64,000 nt of DNA, from assembly GCA_009829735.1 (NCBI GenBank), contig CM020618.1, forward strand, positions 37,300,894-37,364,893, written 5' to 3'. The number at the start of each line of letters is the position of its first letter. The first letter of the stretch is position 1. Positions 52,611 to 62,858 of this stretch are shown piece after piece. The DNA is from Pyropia yezoensis (lineage: Eukaryota; Rhodophyta; Bangiophyceae; Bangiales; Bangiaceae). The position numbers and the translations under genes were made by a program. The notes under the pieces were generated by a model. The model was given only the letters and a program-made list of their open reading frames with translations, searched no databases and was not told where the DNA came from.

Positions 52611-53117
52611 AGAACCACGTAGGCGCGCTTCCTGGAGGGGGAGCGCTGGGACGGTGCACTGTTTTGTTTTGTTGCTTTTGCTTGTCTTTGTGGTCACTTC
52701 TTTTTTTTATTTCATCGCCCGCCCGTGGGCGATATACATCGATCCAACCTTTTTTCTGCTCCCATCGTCCCGGGTGCCAACACTCCCCATGCACTATGCT
52801 CAGTGTGACACCCACGACACACGAAAGCCACTCGTCCACCACCCCCGCCGCACTCTGCCCTTCCTATGAGCCCGCCTCGCCATCAAGACGCATGCTGCAT
52901 CCCCCTCTGCATTCACATGCACACATACCTAGCCTCTCTCGCCACTGCCCCAAGTTCGAACATCCCCACCGGCCCACTCCATCCACTTCCCCAAATGTTT
53001 TCTGCATAAGGCGGCGACCATTCATTCACTCACTCCGCTCCGCAGTCCGCTCTAGCAGCACACCTGGTCGCCCCCCATCCCCCTGCCCCCCCGCCCCCCC
53101 CCCCACCTCGTCAAAAG
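52611..53117. other. Convergent intergenic spacer
   Basis: It starts with a T-rich tract (ttgttttgttgcttttgc at about 52664), likely 3' untranslated sequence of the upstream gene. No gene is seen. Confidence 0.4.
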
Positions 53118-54551
53118 CTACGCCTTAGCCTCCTTAGCAGCCGCCGCCGCCTTTGCCCGCTCAGACGTCCGGAGGGTGACCAGCTCTTCCGCGCTAGTCG
53201 GGTGTACGCCAATCGTCGAGTCAAACACCGCCTTGGTCGCCCCAGCCTTGAGCGCCACCCCCGCAAGCTGGATCATCTCCCCCGCAGCCTCCTGCACCAG
53301 GTGAACGCCAACGACCACGTCGTCAGAGCGACGGACGAGGAGCTTCATGAACTCCCGCTCCCCTGACCGGCCCGTCAGGGTGTGGCGCAGTGGCTTGAAG
53401 TCGCTCTTGAACACGTCCACCCCGTCCTCCCCATACTCGGCCACCGCCTCTGCCTCGGTCATGCCAACGGTGCCGATGGCGGGGTGGGAAAAGACCGCCG
53501 TGGGGATGTTGTCGTACTTGGGGCTCCGCGGCCGTCCACCATACACGGTGTCGGCAAAGCAGTGGCCCTCACCGAGCGCCACGGGCGTAAGGGCCATCCG
53601 GTCCGTCACGTCCCCGACCGCGTAGATGTGGTCCACGTTGGTGCGGGACCACTCATCGACAGGCACGCAGCCGCCCTTGCCACGCTTGACGCCCGCAGCG
53701 TCCACGTTGAGCTTATCCGTCATCGGGTTCCGCCCCGTCGCGTACATGACCAAGTCGACGGTGAGGGTGCCGCCGCCCTTCCACGTCGCCGTAAAGGAGC
53801 CATCGTCATTCTTGACCACAGACTCAACGTCCGTGTTGAAGCGCAAATCAATCCCCCGCTCACGCATCTGGTCAGCCAGGTGGGTGCGGACGTCTTTGTC
53901 AAAGCCGCGGAGGAAGAGCTCCCCCCGGTAGGCCTGCGTCACCTCAGACCCGTAGCCGTGAAAGACGTTGGCAAACTCCACGGAAATGTAGCCGCCGCCC
54001 ACCAGCAGCACCCGCCGCGGGAGGGAAGGAAGGTAAAACGCTTCGTTGCTGGTGATGGCGTGTTCCGAACCGGGAAAGGACGGCACAAACGGCGTGCCAC
54101 CAACGGCAATGAGGATGGTCGCCGCGGTGACGCGGCGGCCGTCCACCTCCACCGTGTGGGGGTCGACAAACTTGGCCGTCCCCCGGAGGAGCGTTACCCC
54201 CGCCTTCTCCAGCATTCGGCCGTACACGCCGTTGAGGCGCTCAATCTCAGCGTTCTTGTTGGCCACCAGCACCCCCCAGTCCACGGTTGGGGGCTCCCCG
54301 CTGAGCACCCACCCGTACTTGACCGCATCGGTGAAGTCGTGGCGGTAGTGGGAGCCGTAGCTGAAGAGCTTCTTCGGCACGCATCCCACATTGACACACG
54401 TACCCCCGAGGGGACCCTCCTCCGCGACCGCCACTCGCGCGCCGTGGCCAGCGGCAATGCGACTGGCGCGCACGCCCCCGCTACCAGCACCAATGACAAA
54501 GAGGTCATAGTCATAGCTGGTTTCGGTGGGAGCCTTGGGTACCGGCGCCAT
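53118..54551 (-). CDS. GR: Glutathione reductase (NADPH)
   Basis: This FAD flavoenzyme reduces oxidised glutathione with NADPH and keeps the thiol pool reduced. The ATG at 54551 gives 477 residues. Upstream codons in frame have no ATG, so no presequence is indicated and a cytosolic location is likely. Visible are the FAD-binding VIGAGSGGVRASRIA, the redox disulfide GGTCVNVGCVPKK (Cys52 and Cys57), the NADPH-domain VLLVGGGYISVEFA, the second FAD motif YAVGDV, and the interface motif GVHPTSAEE with His450 and Glu455. Length and motif spacing are close to the human enzyme, and glutathione reductase rather than thioredoxin reductase or dihydrolipoamide dehydrogenase fits CVNVGC. It is intronless and divergent from the ArfGAP gene. 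Confidence 0.95.
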   Translation of the reverse strand: MAPVPKAPTETSYDYDLFVIGAGSGGVRASRIAAGHGARVAVAEEGPLGGTCVNVGCVPKKLFSYGSHYRHDFTDAVKYGWVLSGEPPTVDWGVLVANKNAEIERLNGVYGRMLEKAGVTLLRGTAKFVDPHTVEVDGRRVTAATILIAVGGTPFVPSFPGSEHAITSNEAFYLPSLPRRVLLVGGGYISVEFANVFHGYGSEVTQAYRGELFLRGFDKDVRTHLADQMRERGIDLRFNTDVESVVKNDDGSFTATWKGGGTLTVDLVMYATGRNPMTDKLNVDAAGVKRGKGGCVPVDEWSRTNVDHIYAVGDVTDRMALTPVALGEGHCFADTVYGGRPRSPKYDNIPTAVFSHPAIGTVGMTEAEAVAEYGEDGVDVFKSDFKPLRHTLTGRSGEREFMKLLVRRSDDVVVGVHLVQEAAGEMIQLAGVALKAGATKAVFDSTIGVHPTSAEELVTLRTSERAKAAAAAKEAKA

Positions 54552-55470
54552 CGTGGAAGAAGGGGGGGACGAGACGAGGGGGAGAGCGGGAAGCGGCACC
54601 CACGGCAGCAGGAACCCTGGGGCAGGGGAGCGGAAGGGGGGAAAAAAAGGCAGACGACGAACGGGCGGTAGTGGGCAGCTGGCAAGGAGGGAGCGCTCCT
54701 CGCACAGCAAAGAGCGCACACGGAGACAACTGTACGATGAAGGCAGCTAGCAACGAGGCAGCGATGTCTCACCCCACAAGGTGGACAGCGAACCGGGCAG
54801 GCAGATGAAAGGCCGCGCACCCGGAGGTCTGCAGAACACAACTGCAGCCACCAACGGGATCCTTGGGGAGAGAAACTAGAGAGAAACTGCACAGACAACA
54901 AGCGATGGTGGAAGCCGTGGAATGCGCGTTGCTTCTGTCCTACTCGGGTACTCGTCAGTGGCCGAGGAGGGAGTGTTCGAAACAGTGCGATGGATGGAGG
55001 CCCCCCTGATAGATGGCGGCATCCAGATGGATGCCTTGACCCACTCGGTCCTGGCCATGATCAATACCCACGGCTTGAGAATTTCAAGAAAATACGCGTA
55101 GCAAGTCGTCTGTAGGAGTGCGCATTGCGGCACCGTGCTGCCTATACGCAAGGTGCTTACAACGGGACCTAGTCGTGCTCCCATTGGCCGACGCACGCGC
55201 TTGCTGCAGCCGGGCAGAGCGGTCTGAGTGTGGTTGCCGCGTGCAGGCTTCGTTCCCCCCGCGCACCCGGCCGGACCCCTCCCTCGGACGCCACGCTGCC
55301 ACCCGACGGTGCCGCCAGGCGTCGCGCCGCCCGCGCGCCGCGGTGTCCCGCCCGGCGTACGCGTGCCCCCCCCTCCCGTGGGGGGCTGTCTGTCGACGAA
55401 GGGGGCAGTCTGGTGCGGTCACTGCGTGCGACGCGCCTGGGGACCCACCCAAGCGGAGGGGGCACGGGAA
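54552..55470. promoter_or_regulatory. Divergent intergenic region, glutathione reductase and ArfGAP
   Basis: This 919-bp region contains the 5' sides of two divergent genes. No TATA box at a useful distance and no coding motif is seen. Confidence 0.3.
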
Positions 55471-57855
55471 ATGGGGGACGCCGGCGGTATGGACGAGGCG
55501 GCCATCAAGGCGCTGCTGCGCCGCTTGCAGGCCGAGCCGGAGAACAAGTACGTTTGTGAGGTGGGGTGTCTACCTGAGGGAGGTGGTCGTTTAGAGTCCC
55601 CGGCGGTGGTCGCTCTGTTTCTTCTCATCGTCTCCGTGCGTTTGCAAGTGCGTTTGAGAGACAGGCTTAGTTGGACGCGCTGCCGACGTGGGGTGCCGCT
55701 TGTGCTCGCCGCTCGGCGCTTCTCTTTGTTCATTGGCACCCTATCTGACCCTCGTGGTGTTCCAGTACTGTCGCACCGTTGGTGGCTGTGGTCTGGGGAC
55801 TCCGTTCCTTTCGGTTCCCCTTCCCCGCCCCGCTTCTCACCCCCCCAACGCAGGGTGTGTGTCGATTGTGGTGCCAAAAATCCGCAATGGGCGACCGTCT
55901 CGTTTGGCACTTTCATGTGCCTCGACTGCTCAGGCGTGCACCGCTCGCTGGGCGTGGCCATCTCGTTTGTCCGGTCAGTAGGGATGGATAAGTGGAAGGC
56001 GTGGGAGGCCAAGCGCATGCAGCTGGGTGGCAACGCCGCTTTTCGCTCCTACGCTGCCGCCCAGGGCATCGCTACACTTCCCATTGACCGCAAGTACAAC
56101 ACGGACGCGGCGGCGGTGTACTCGGCCAAGCTCAAGGCGCGCGCCACGGGCACGCCCTATGTGGCGCCTGCGCCGCGAGCCAATTCGGGGCAGAGCGCGT
56201 CGTCGTTTACGGCCGCGCCGGGGGCGGGTTATGGGGGTGGTGGCATGGGCAGTGCCTCGTATGGGGGCGGCGGGGGGGGTGGCGGCGGCCGCGTCGGTGG
56301 TGGCGATGGCGGCGGCGGTGGTGGCGGTGGGGGCGGGGGGCGGGCGGGGTACGGTGGGGGCGGCGCGCCGGGCGGCGTGCCATCGGGTATTGGGGTGGGC
56401 TTTGGCGGCGGCCCGACGCGAGGCGGCGGTGGCGGCGGGCGTGGCGGTGGCTTGACCGGCGCCGGGATTGGTGCGTACAGCACCGCCGCGGCTGCGAATG
56501 TGGACGGCCTGGCGCGGGCAGTGTCCAGCCGGGTGACCACCCTTGCATCTGAGGTGGAGGCGTCCGAGGTGCTGGGGCAGGCGTCCAAGGCTGCTACTGC
56601 TGCGGCGGGCTCTTTTGCCTCGTGGTTCTCGAACGTGTCGACCACTGTTGTTTCGTCGGTGGGCGAAGGGCTGAGCACTGTGGGGGGGGGTAAGTCAGGT
56701 GTTGGCGGCGCGGCACGGGGCTTTGGGAATGGCGGTGGCTATGGGCAGGGGGGGGGAGCAAGGTATGGCATCGGCAGTGGCAGCGGCGGGGAGGGTACGG
56801 GTGGCCCGGTTAGCGGGGGAGGCCTTGGAGGTACCCCCGCTACCGGCGCTGATGAATTGCCCGTTAATGGTGGTGGTGACGGCGGCGGTGGCGGCGGCGA
56901 CGGCCTGTTTGGCGGCAGTGGCGGCGCGTTTGCCGGCTTTGGCGGCACCGCGGGCGCTGCGGGCGTGGCGGGAGCGGCCGCCGACAGCGTCGGTGCCGTC
57001 TTTAGTGGCTTTGGTAGCAGCGTCGCCGCGCTTAGCCGCAACTTGCCGTCTGCGCTCAACGACGATGGGTCCGCCTCCTTGTCCGCGTCGCTGCGGGCAA
57101 ACCTGCCGACGTCGTCGACGACCGGCTTCGCCGGGTTTAGCTCGGACGAGTACAGGCGGGCGGGCGGGCCGATCGGCGAAGATGGCCCCGCTGGCGTGGG
57201 CAATGGCTCCTCGTCAGCCGCCGCGGGCGGTGGTGTCGCGTCGGGCGGGAACATCAACGACTCGTCCATTGGCCATGGATTTAGCAGCGACGACTTTCGG
57301 CGGGCGGCTGTACAAGGTCAGCTTGGTGGGGATGGTGCGGGGGGTGGGGCGGGGGGGCGCGGCGGGATGGGCGGTGCGTTGGGCGGCGGAATGGGCGGCG
57401 GAGGGCGTGGCCGCGGCCTTGGTGGGGGCCGTGGCGGGCGCGGCGGTGCGGCCGCAGCACCACCGCCGCGGGGCAATGTCCACTCGTCGGCGATTGGCAC
57501 GGGCTTTAGCAGCGACGACTTTCGGGCGTCGCAGCTGGACGCCTCCACCAGCGGTGGTGCTGGTGCTGCTGGTAGTGCTGCCGTGCCGCTGGCGGGCGCG
57601 CCAGCTGGAGTGGGCACTCGAGGCCTCGCAGGCGGCGGCGGCCGTGGTGGCGTCAAGGCCCGCCCATCGTCGCTGCAACGCCGGGGTCTGGGCGCCACGC
57701 GGGTTGCGGCGGCGCCCGTGGCGGCTGCGGCGGCACCTGTCGCTGGGGGGGCGGATGATTGGGGCGCTGCCGCTGCGGGTGGCGACGGTGGCGTGGCTTC
57801 TGCGGGCGGCGGCGACGGGGGTGAGGAGGGGGGATGGAGCTGGGACAAGGCCTGA
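55471..57855 (+). CDS. ArfGAP domain protein (ArfGAP2/3, Glo3-like), one intron
   Basis: It stimulates GTP hydrolysis on Arf GTPases, most likely in COPI vesicle traffic at the Golgi. Exons are 55471-55547 and 55854-57855. The 306-bp intron starts gtacgt, ends acgcag, and falls inside Lys26, giving 692 residues. The zinc finger is C-x2-C-x16-C-x2-C (Cys28, 31, 48, 51) with the arginine finger in GVHRSLG (Arg56). After the ArfGAP domain the protein is Gly-rich, with an amphipathic helix region ([18 protein letters not shown]). Three copies of a [12 protein letters not shown] motif (at about 57132, 57280 and 57501) resemble the ISSxxxFG repeats of the Glo3/ArfGAP2-3 group. The intron is a multiple of three and free of stops, so its retention would not break the frame. 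Confidence 0.88.
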   Translation: MGDAGGMDEAAIKALLRRLQAEPENKYVCEVGCLPEGGGRLESPAVVALFLLIVSVRLQVRLRDRLSWTRCRRGVPLVLAARRFSLFIGTLSDPRGVPVLSHRWWLWSGDSVPFGSPSPPRFSPPQRRVCVDCGAKNPQWATVSFGTFMCLDCSGVHRSLGVAISFVRSVGMDKWKAWEAKRMQLGGNAAFRSYAAAQGIATLPIDRKYNTDAAAVYSAKLKARATGTPYVAPAPRANSGQSASSFTAAPGAGYGGGGMGSASYGGGGGGGGGRVGGGDGGGGGGGGGGGRAGYGGGGAPGGVPSGIGVGFGGGPTRGGGGGGRGGGLTGAGIGAYSTAAAANVDGLARAVSSRVTTLASEVEASEVLGQASKAATAAAGSFASWFSNVSTTVVSSVGEGLSTVGGGKSGVGGAARGFGNGGGYGQGGGARYGIGSGSGGEGTGGPVSGGGLGGTPATGADELPVNGGGDGGGGGGDGLFGGSGGAFAGFGGTAGAAGVAGAAADSVGAVFSGFGSSVAALSRNLPSALNDDGSASLSASLRANLPTSSTTGFAGFSSDEYRRAGGPIGEDGPAGVGNGSSSAAAGGGVASGGNINDSSIGHGFSSDDFRRAAVQGQLGGDGAGGGAGGRGGMGGALGGGMGGGGRGRGLGGGRGGRGGAAAAPPPRGNVHSSAIGTGFSSDDFRASQLDASTSGGAGAAGSAAVPLAGAPAGVGTRGLAGGGGRGGVKARPSSLQRRGLGATRVAAAPVAAAAAPVAGGADDWGAAAAGGDGGVASAGGGDGGEEGGWSWDKA

Positions 57856-58596
57856 GTCTTGGGGGGGGCGGATCATGGCGGTTGATGTGGTGGCGGCGCG
57901 GCGGCGCGGCACTTAGCCACTGGCGTGGCTGCCGCCGCTTGGGTGGTTCGATACTTTTTTGAGGAGGGTTGGGAGAGGGAGAGGGAGAGGTGACAGCAGA
58001 CGATGGGGGCATCGTCAGTGTACGGGAACGTGTGGGGAGGTCGCGAGTGGGGGGTCGGGGGGAGACGGGGGGGGTCAATGTGATGCCACGAGCCTCTGTC
58101 GCCGGGGCGATGCGGCGGTGGCTTGTGGGTCCCCGTCTGCCCCCCCCAGACCCTAGCGTAGGCAGACAAAAGGGTTGATCGCAGCGTGTACTATGGGGGT
58201 CCCCGCCGGCAGCGCTGTGGTGCGTGCGGCGCCGGGCGTCTCCCCAGGAGGCGTGTGCAGTGGTATGTATGTGCTGTACGTACATACTGTCTGGAGGAGC
58301 GCATCCCAGCTGGGGGGGCACACCCCCGCGCCCTCGCCGGCAAAAGGATGTGGAAAAAACTCTTTTTCTGTTCGGTCGTGCGGCTGCCAGCCGCCCTGGC
58401 TGGTCAGCCCACCCGACGCGGTCGCCCGCCCCCAAGTCAGCACCCGCTCCACGCCGCCCCGCCACACCACAGCCCCCCCCCCCTACCCGCGCGCTAGGAA
58501 CCACGGCAGCAGTCCGCCCCACCAACCCGTCCCCCTATCCATGGACCCCCCTCCCCCCCTCCCGCCCCCTCCCCTGACGCCTTGCATTGCAACCCG
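57856..58596. other. Convergent intergenic spacer
   Basis: This holds the 3' sides of the ArfGAP gene and the ApaH-like phosphatase gene. No coding motif or structured RNA is seen. Confidence 0.4.
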
Positions 58597-61500
58597 TCAA
58601 TACATTCGCCGCTGCGTGCGCGCGCGGAACGCGCGGTACGCGCCCGGCGCAATGTAGGCGCGCTTGGCCGGTACACTGATCAGCCGGTTCTCTGGCAGCA
58701 CCAACGCGGTAAGGCGCCCCCCATACACGCACCCCGTGTCAATGCCCGTCGCGTGCTCGTGCATCTGCAGGCCCCGAAAGGCGTCGTGGCCAAACACCAC
58801 CCGCTGGGGCCCCGGCCACAGGCGCGCCCAGTCGCGCCCCCACACGTGCCGCGCGCTGGTGCGGCCGTCGGGGTAGACAGATCGGAGCGTCATCATGGTG
58901 CGTGGCGACTGGGCGGGGAGGGGAAGGTCCGGCAAAAAGCCGCCGTGCACAAATAGGTGGCCCACGCCGGGGGCGACCATATACCAGGGCGCGGACTGCA
59001 GCCAGTCGGCGTCCGCGGCGGGCAGCGCGCGCGCGATCGCCGCATGCTCGGGCGACACCCGCCACCGCGTCGGCGGAGGCGCCGCGTTCTGCGCGTTGGG
59101 TGACGCAGCCGCCGCTGCGTCGAGCGCCGCGCGAAACCGGACGGTCGCGTGGTCGTGGTTGCCCCGCACCGTCCGGCCGCGGAGGCTCCGCGCGAGCGCC
59201 ACCGCGCCGAGAGAGTCGGGGCCCTTGGCGACTACATCCCCGAGCAGCAGCAGTTGGTCACCGGGGGTGAAGGAAGCCAGCCGGAGGAGCGCAGACAGCT
59301 CGTCCACACAGCCGTGCACGTCGCCAACGACAATCAGACGGGGGTGGTTGTCCCCGCAGCGCATCGACACGCCGTCCAGCAGCAGGGGGGATGCGATGCC
59401 GCGGCCGCTACCACCGGTAGCGCTCCGTGAGCCGTCTTGCGCAAAGGGTGGCAGCTGCAGTGACGACCGGCCGTCCATGGGCGGAAGGCCGCTCAGGTCG
59501 AGCCCCCCCCCGCCGATGCCGTGAAGCGCCGACGGCGTGTCACCGTTGGCTGTGGCTGCTGTCGCGCTGTCGGGCAGGAAGAGAGCGCTCATCTCAGCGG
59601 CCGCCACGTCCGCAGCCGCGGCGGCAGCATCTGCCGCCGCCGCCGCCGCCGCCGCTGCCGACAGCGGGAGCGTGTCCTTTCCAGCTGGCGACGGCGCCAC
59701 CACTCCGGAGTCGGATGCACCCGCAGGCGCAACCCCATCGGTGGCTGCCCCCAGCTGCGCCATCCCTCCCGCCCTCACGCGGCGGTCGTCCCCAAGGTGC
59801 AGCACCCCTCTTCCCCGGACGGGCAGGCCGCACCGCGCCGCCGCTGCCCGCCACGATGCGGGGGCGGTCGTGGCACGGCGGCCACGGGAGGAGGCGCCAG
59901 GCAGGTCGCGTAGAAAGACCTCGACAGCCGCGGCGGGGGGGTCCCCCCACCGCCGGCGGTTGCCACTCCACCTGCGACCAGCCGAGGAGGCTGAGCTGGG
60001 GGGTGCGGGGTCACCGCCCTCACCAGACGAGGCGACGGTGCCAGCGCCAGTGGCGCCACCCAGCCGGGAGGAGCGGCCGCCGCTACCCACGCCACCGCCT
60101 CTGCCGCCAGCCGACGAGGCATACGCGCCGCTGCTGCCTCGCCGGTGGTCTCCTCCGCCGTTGCTGCTGCCGCTGCCGCCGCCGCTACCTGGCGACGGGG
60201 AGCGCTGCTCTGGGTAGAGTGGCCGAAAGTGCCACGCCCGCACATTCGCGGGTGGCGGCGGCGCCGTGCGTGATACAGAGGAGGGGGGTGCCGCCTGACT
60301 GGCGGGCCCTCCAGGCCACGCGCTCCCCGCAGAGGCGCCGCTGCTACCACCGACGCCAGGCGCCGCCCGTGCCCTCCTGTTACCGCCCCGCGATGCGCCA
60401 GATGGTGCTGCCGAGGCTGCAGCGGCTGGCGGCGCCCCCGCCACTCGTCCACTCGCCACCGGCGCCCTGCCCAGAGGTGGTGGCCGCCCCGCCCGTCCGT
60501 CGGTCCCGGCTCGCTCATCTTCTACCTTCCCTTCGACGTCACTGCGGCGAGACCAGCCCCGCCGCGGTGCCGATGACGGCGGCGGAGACGACGGCGCACC
60601 TGGAGGCGACCGGGTGCCGACCCCCCAACGACCTGGCGATGGCGTAGCCGTCGCTGCCCCAGCCGAACCAGCCGTCCCCGCCTGTGGCGTAGGCCGGCCC
60701 ACCCCTCCTGCTCCATCTGTGCCACGACCCCTCAATCCGTCGCCCAGCAGCTGGTCGCGGTAGTTCCGCCGCTGAAGCACCGCCGCCCACGACGAGGCGG
60801 ACGATGGTAGCCCCCCCCCGCCGGCCGTAGACGTGGCCACCACCGACGATGGGGCGCCAGCAGGAGCAGATGCCCGCCCCGTGCGCACACCCATGCTGGA
60901 GGGAACGCCCGGGGGAGACGAGGGTGGGGAGAGCCGCGTAGACGGAGACCGGCCAGGCAGGCGTGGCGACCCTCCAATGCCGACACGGGAGGTGGGCGGC
61001 GCGTGCAGCTGGGGAGGGGGACCGACTACGTCGGTGGCCACCGCCGCTGCCGCGTCAATCGCAGGGGTGTCAAGGGACAGCAGCGGGTCCGCCTCGTCGG
61101 TACTATCGCCGCTGCTGCCGTCTTCGGCACCATCGTCTGCGTCGGGGGTGACCGCCAGGCGCGGCCGTCGTCGGCTGCGACGGCGCCCACGCCGGCGACC
61201 ACGCCGGACGGGCTTTGCTCCGTCCGACGGCGCCAGAGCCGCGCCGTCGCCGACGCCGCTGCCGTGGCTACCGCCCCCGCCACCGCCGCCACCGCCGTCC
61301 GTGCTGCTCGTGGCAGCGGGAACCGATGCGCCGGCGGCCCCCGGAGGGGATGCCCCCTGCTGCCCACGCCCGCCGCCGCTGCTGGCACCGCCGGCGTCCT
61401 CCCCAGGGGCGGCGATGGCCGTGGTTACCACCACCCACCTCGTCCCCACCCCCGCCGGTGGCGTGGGCACAAGCCGGGCCGCCACGCCAACGGGGCGGCT

Positions 61501-61965
61501 ACCCAGCAAGACGCTGTCACGGCGCCCACTACTGCCCACCCGCCAGCGGCAGATCCGGAGGCCCGTGCTCGCTTGGTCGGAGGCGCTCGCCGCGGCGGCG
61601 GGCCCGCCGGGGGCCGGTGAAAACGCCAGGGGAGGTAGTGGGACCATGGCCGCTGTAGCCCAGGTGGCAGCGGCGGCGGCGGACGACGACGTAGTGGGCG
61701 ACGGGTGTGCGCTCAGAGAGGAAGAAGGCTCGCCAGCCGCGACGGCACCACGTGCGGGGCTAGTGGCACCGAGGGAGCTGACAACGGCGCAGAAGGGGAA
61801 GCGGGAAGGACAGGCAGAGGGCGAGACAGAGGGGGAGGGGGACGCACCACCGACGGGAGAGAGCCCACCGGGAACGGGGGGAGGGGGGCCCGTGGCCCCG
61901 TCAACACATCCACCGCGTGCCGCCACCGTGCGGCTGCCGTGCGGCAAGCGAGCGGTCGGGGGCAT
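58597..61965 (-). CDS. ApaH-like metallophosphatase (ALPH type) with a long N-terminus
   Basis: The first in-frame ATG (61965) gives 1122 residues. The catalytic module occupies only the last 250: GDVHGCVDEL (from 881), LLLGDVVAKGPDS, GNHDHA (935-940), LFVHGGFLPD and FGHDAF. This is the full metal- and phosphate-binding set of PPP-family phosphatases. GD-V-x-KGP-S and the compact spacing point to bacterial ApaH and eukaryotic ApaH-like phosphatases rather than PP1/PP2A. ApaH cleaves Ap4A, and trypanosome ALPH1 decaps mRNA, so either activity is possible. The first 870 residues are Ser/Gly/Pro/Ala-rich and largely disordered. Around residue 180 a segment with LRICRWRVGSSGR and RWVVVTTAI may be structured. 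It is intronless. Confidence 0.85.
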   Translation of the reverse strand: MPPTARLPHGSRTVAARGGCVDGATGPPPPVPGGLSPVGGASPSPSVSPSACPSRFPFCAVVSSLGATSPARGAVAAGEPSSSLSAHPSPTTSSSAAAAATWATAAMVPLPPLAFSPAPGGPAAAASASDQASTGLRICRWRVGSSGRRDSVLLGSRPVGVAARLVPTPPAGVGTRWVVVTTAIAAPGEDAGGASSGGGRGQQGASPPGAAGASVPAATSSTDGGGGGGGGGSHGSGVGDGAALAPSDGAKPVRRGRRRGRRRSRRRPRLAVTPDADDGAEDGSSGDSTDEADPLLSLDTPAIDAAAAVATDVVGPPPQLHAPPTSRVGIGGSPRLPGRSPSTRLSPPSSPPGVPSSMGVRTGRASAPAGAPSSVVATSTAGGGGLPSSASSWAAVLQRRNYRDQLLGDGLRGRGTDGAGGVGRPTPQAGTAGSAGAATATPSPGRWGVGTRSPPGAPSSPPPSSAPRRGWSRRSDVEGKVEDERAGTDGRAGRPPPLGRAPVASGRVAGAPPAAAASAAPSGASRGGNRRARAAPGVGGSSGASAGSAWPGGPASQAAPPSSVSRTAPPPPANVRAWHFRPLYPEQRSPSPGSGGGSGSSNGGGDHRRGSSGAYASSAGGRGGGVGSGGRSSRLGGATGAGTVASSGEGGDPAPPSSASSAGRRWSGNRRRWGDPPAAAVEVFLRDLPGASSRGRRATTAPASWRAAAARCGLPVRGRGVLHLGDDRRVRAGGMAQLGAATDGVAPAGASDSGVVAPSPAGKDTLPLSAAAAAAAAADAAAAAADVAAAEMSALFLPDSATAATANGDTPSALHGIGGGGLDLSGLPPMDGRSSLQLPPFAQDGSRSATGGSGRGIASPLLLDGVSMRCGDNHPRLIVVGDVHGCVDELSALLRLASFTPGDQLLLLGDVVAKGPDSLGAVALARSLRGRTVRGNHDHATVRFRAALDAAAAASPNAQNAAPPPTRWRVSPEHAAIARALPAADADWLQSAPWYMVAPGVGHLFVHGGFLPDLPLPAQSPRTMMTLRSVYPDGRTSARHVWGRDWARLWPGPQRVVFGHDAFRGLQMHEHATGIDTGCVYGGRLTALVLPENRLISVPAKRAYIAPGAYRAFRARTQRRMY

Positions 61966-62858
61966 CACGATGGGGCACGCCACACCCGACGACGGCCCCA
62001 ACCCCGCTGCCCCCGCCCGCCGCCACGACCACCACCACCACCACGCCGGGTGCGCGATGGTGGCAGCGCCGAGTGGAGGCGTTCCGTGAGAGCGATGACG
62101 GCGGGGCGAGCGTGGTGCCAATCTCGCGCTGAGCAGAGACGTACTATTGGGCGTTGGTCTTGGTGTCAATATGCAGCGCCTCAGGGGACTAGTTGTCGAC
62201 AAATTTAATCAACTTGGTATTTGATGGTGTCTGCAAAGCACGATTACCCATCCGCTTCATGACCACCCTCGTGTATTGTAAAAAGTGGACGTGCACGGGT
62301 CGTGCAGTGTGGTTTTGATTGGTCCAGTGGCCGATATTTGACATGATCACGACAGGGTCACGTCCACTTTTTACGGGACGCACGATAGCTGCTCTGTCGT
62401 GGATGTGGCCTCTTCTGGCATCCACACCACACGACTCCAGGGGCATACTTCGCTATCCCCTCGGTTCTGCCCTTGCCAGACGCGTCGCGCATCGTCAGGG
62501 AGTATCTTGATGCAGAGGTGAGAGGAGCCCAACCGGGGGTAGGGCTGAGGGTGGCGGGGAAGACAGGGCATGTGCCTGCTGTAACGTTGGCGTATCAGTC
62601 CCTCATTCTCAGGGTCCCTATTCCAAGTGCTTGCACTAGCGCGCAGGCAGAGCATGGAGTAGCATGACGCCTGGCAGTAGCCCGCGTTGCACTCCAGACG
62701 TGTGCGCATGCAGGCAGCAGGTACAAGAACGAGTTGCGACCGTCCGAGTCCTGAAGAGGAGGTGAAAGGACAGCAGCTGCTGCGGTCCAACTCCGATTGC
62801 ACGGCCGACCCTTCGTCCGTACACACTTTTTACAGAAAGACAAAACACAACCCCGACC
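61966..62858. other. Intergenic region with a MITE
   Basis: Apart from the palindromic element at 62271-62383 no feature is recognised. Frames are short or compositional. Confidence 0.35.
62271..62383. mobile_element. MITE-like palindromic element, second copy
   Basis: The left end gtgtattgtaaaaagtggac and the right end, read inverted as gtgcgtcccgtaaaaagtgg, form inverted repeats around a non-coding core. The total is 113 bp, nearly the size of the element at 16388-16502. The ends share the gtg...gtaaaa...tgga pattern with it, and the word ggaccaat occurs inside both in opposite orientation. The target site is unclear. Confidence 0.6.
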
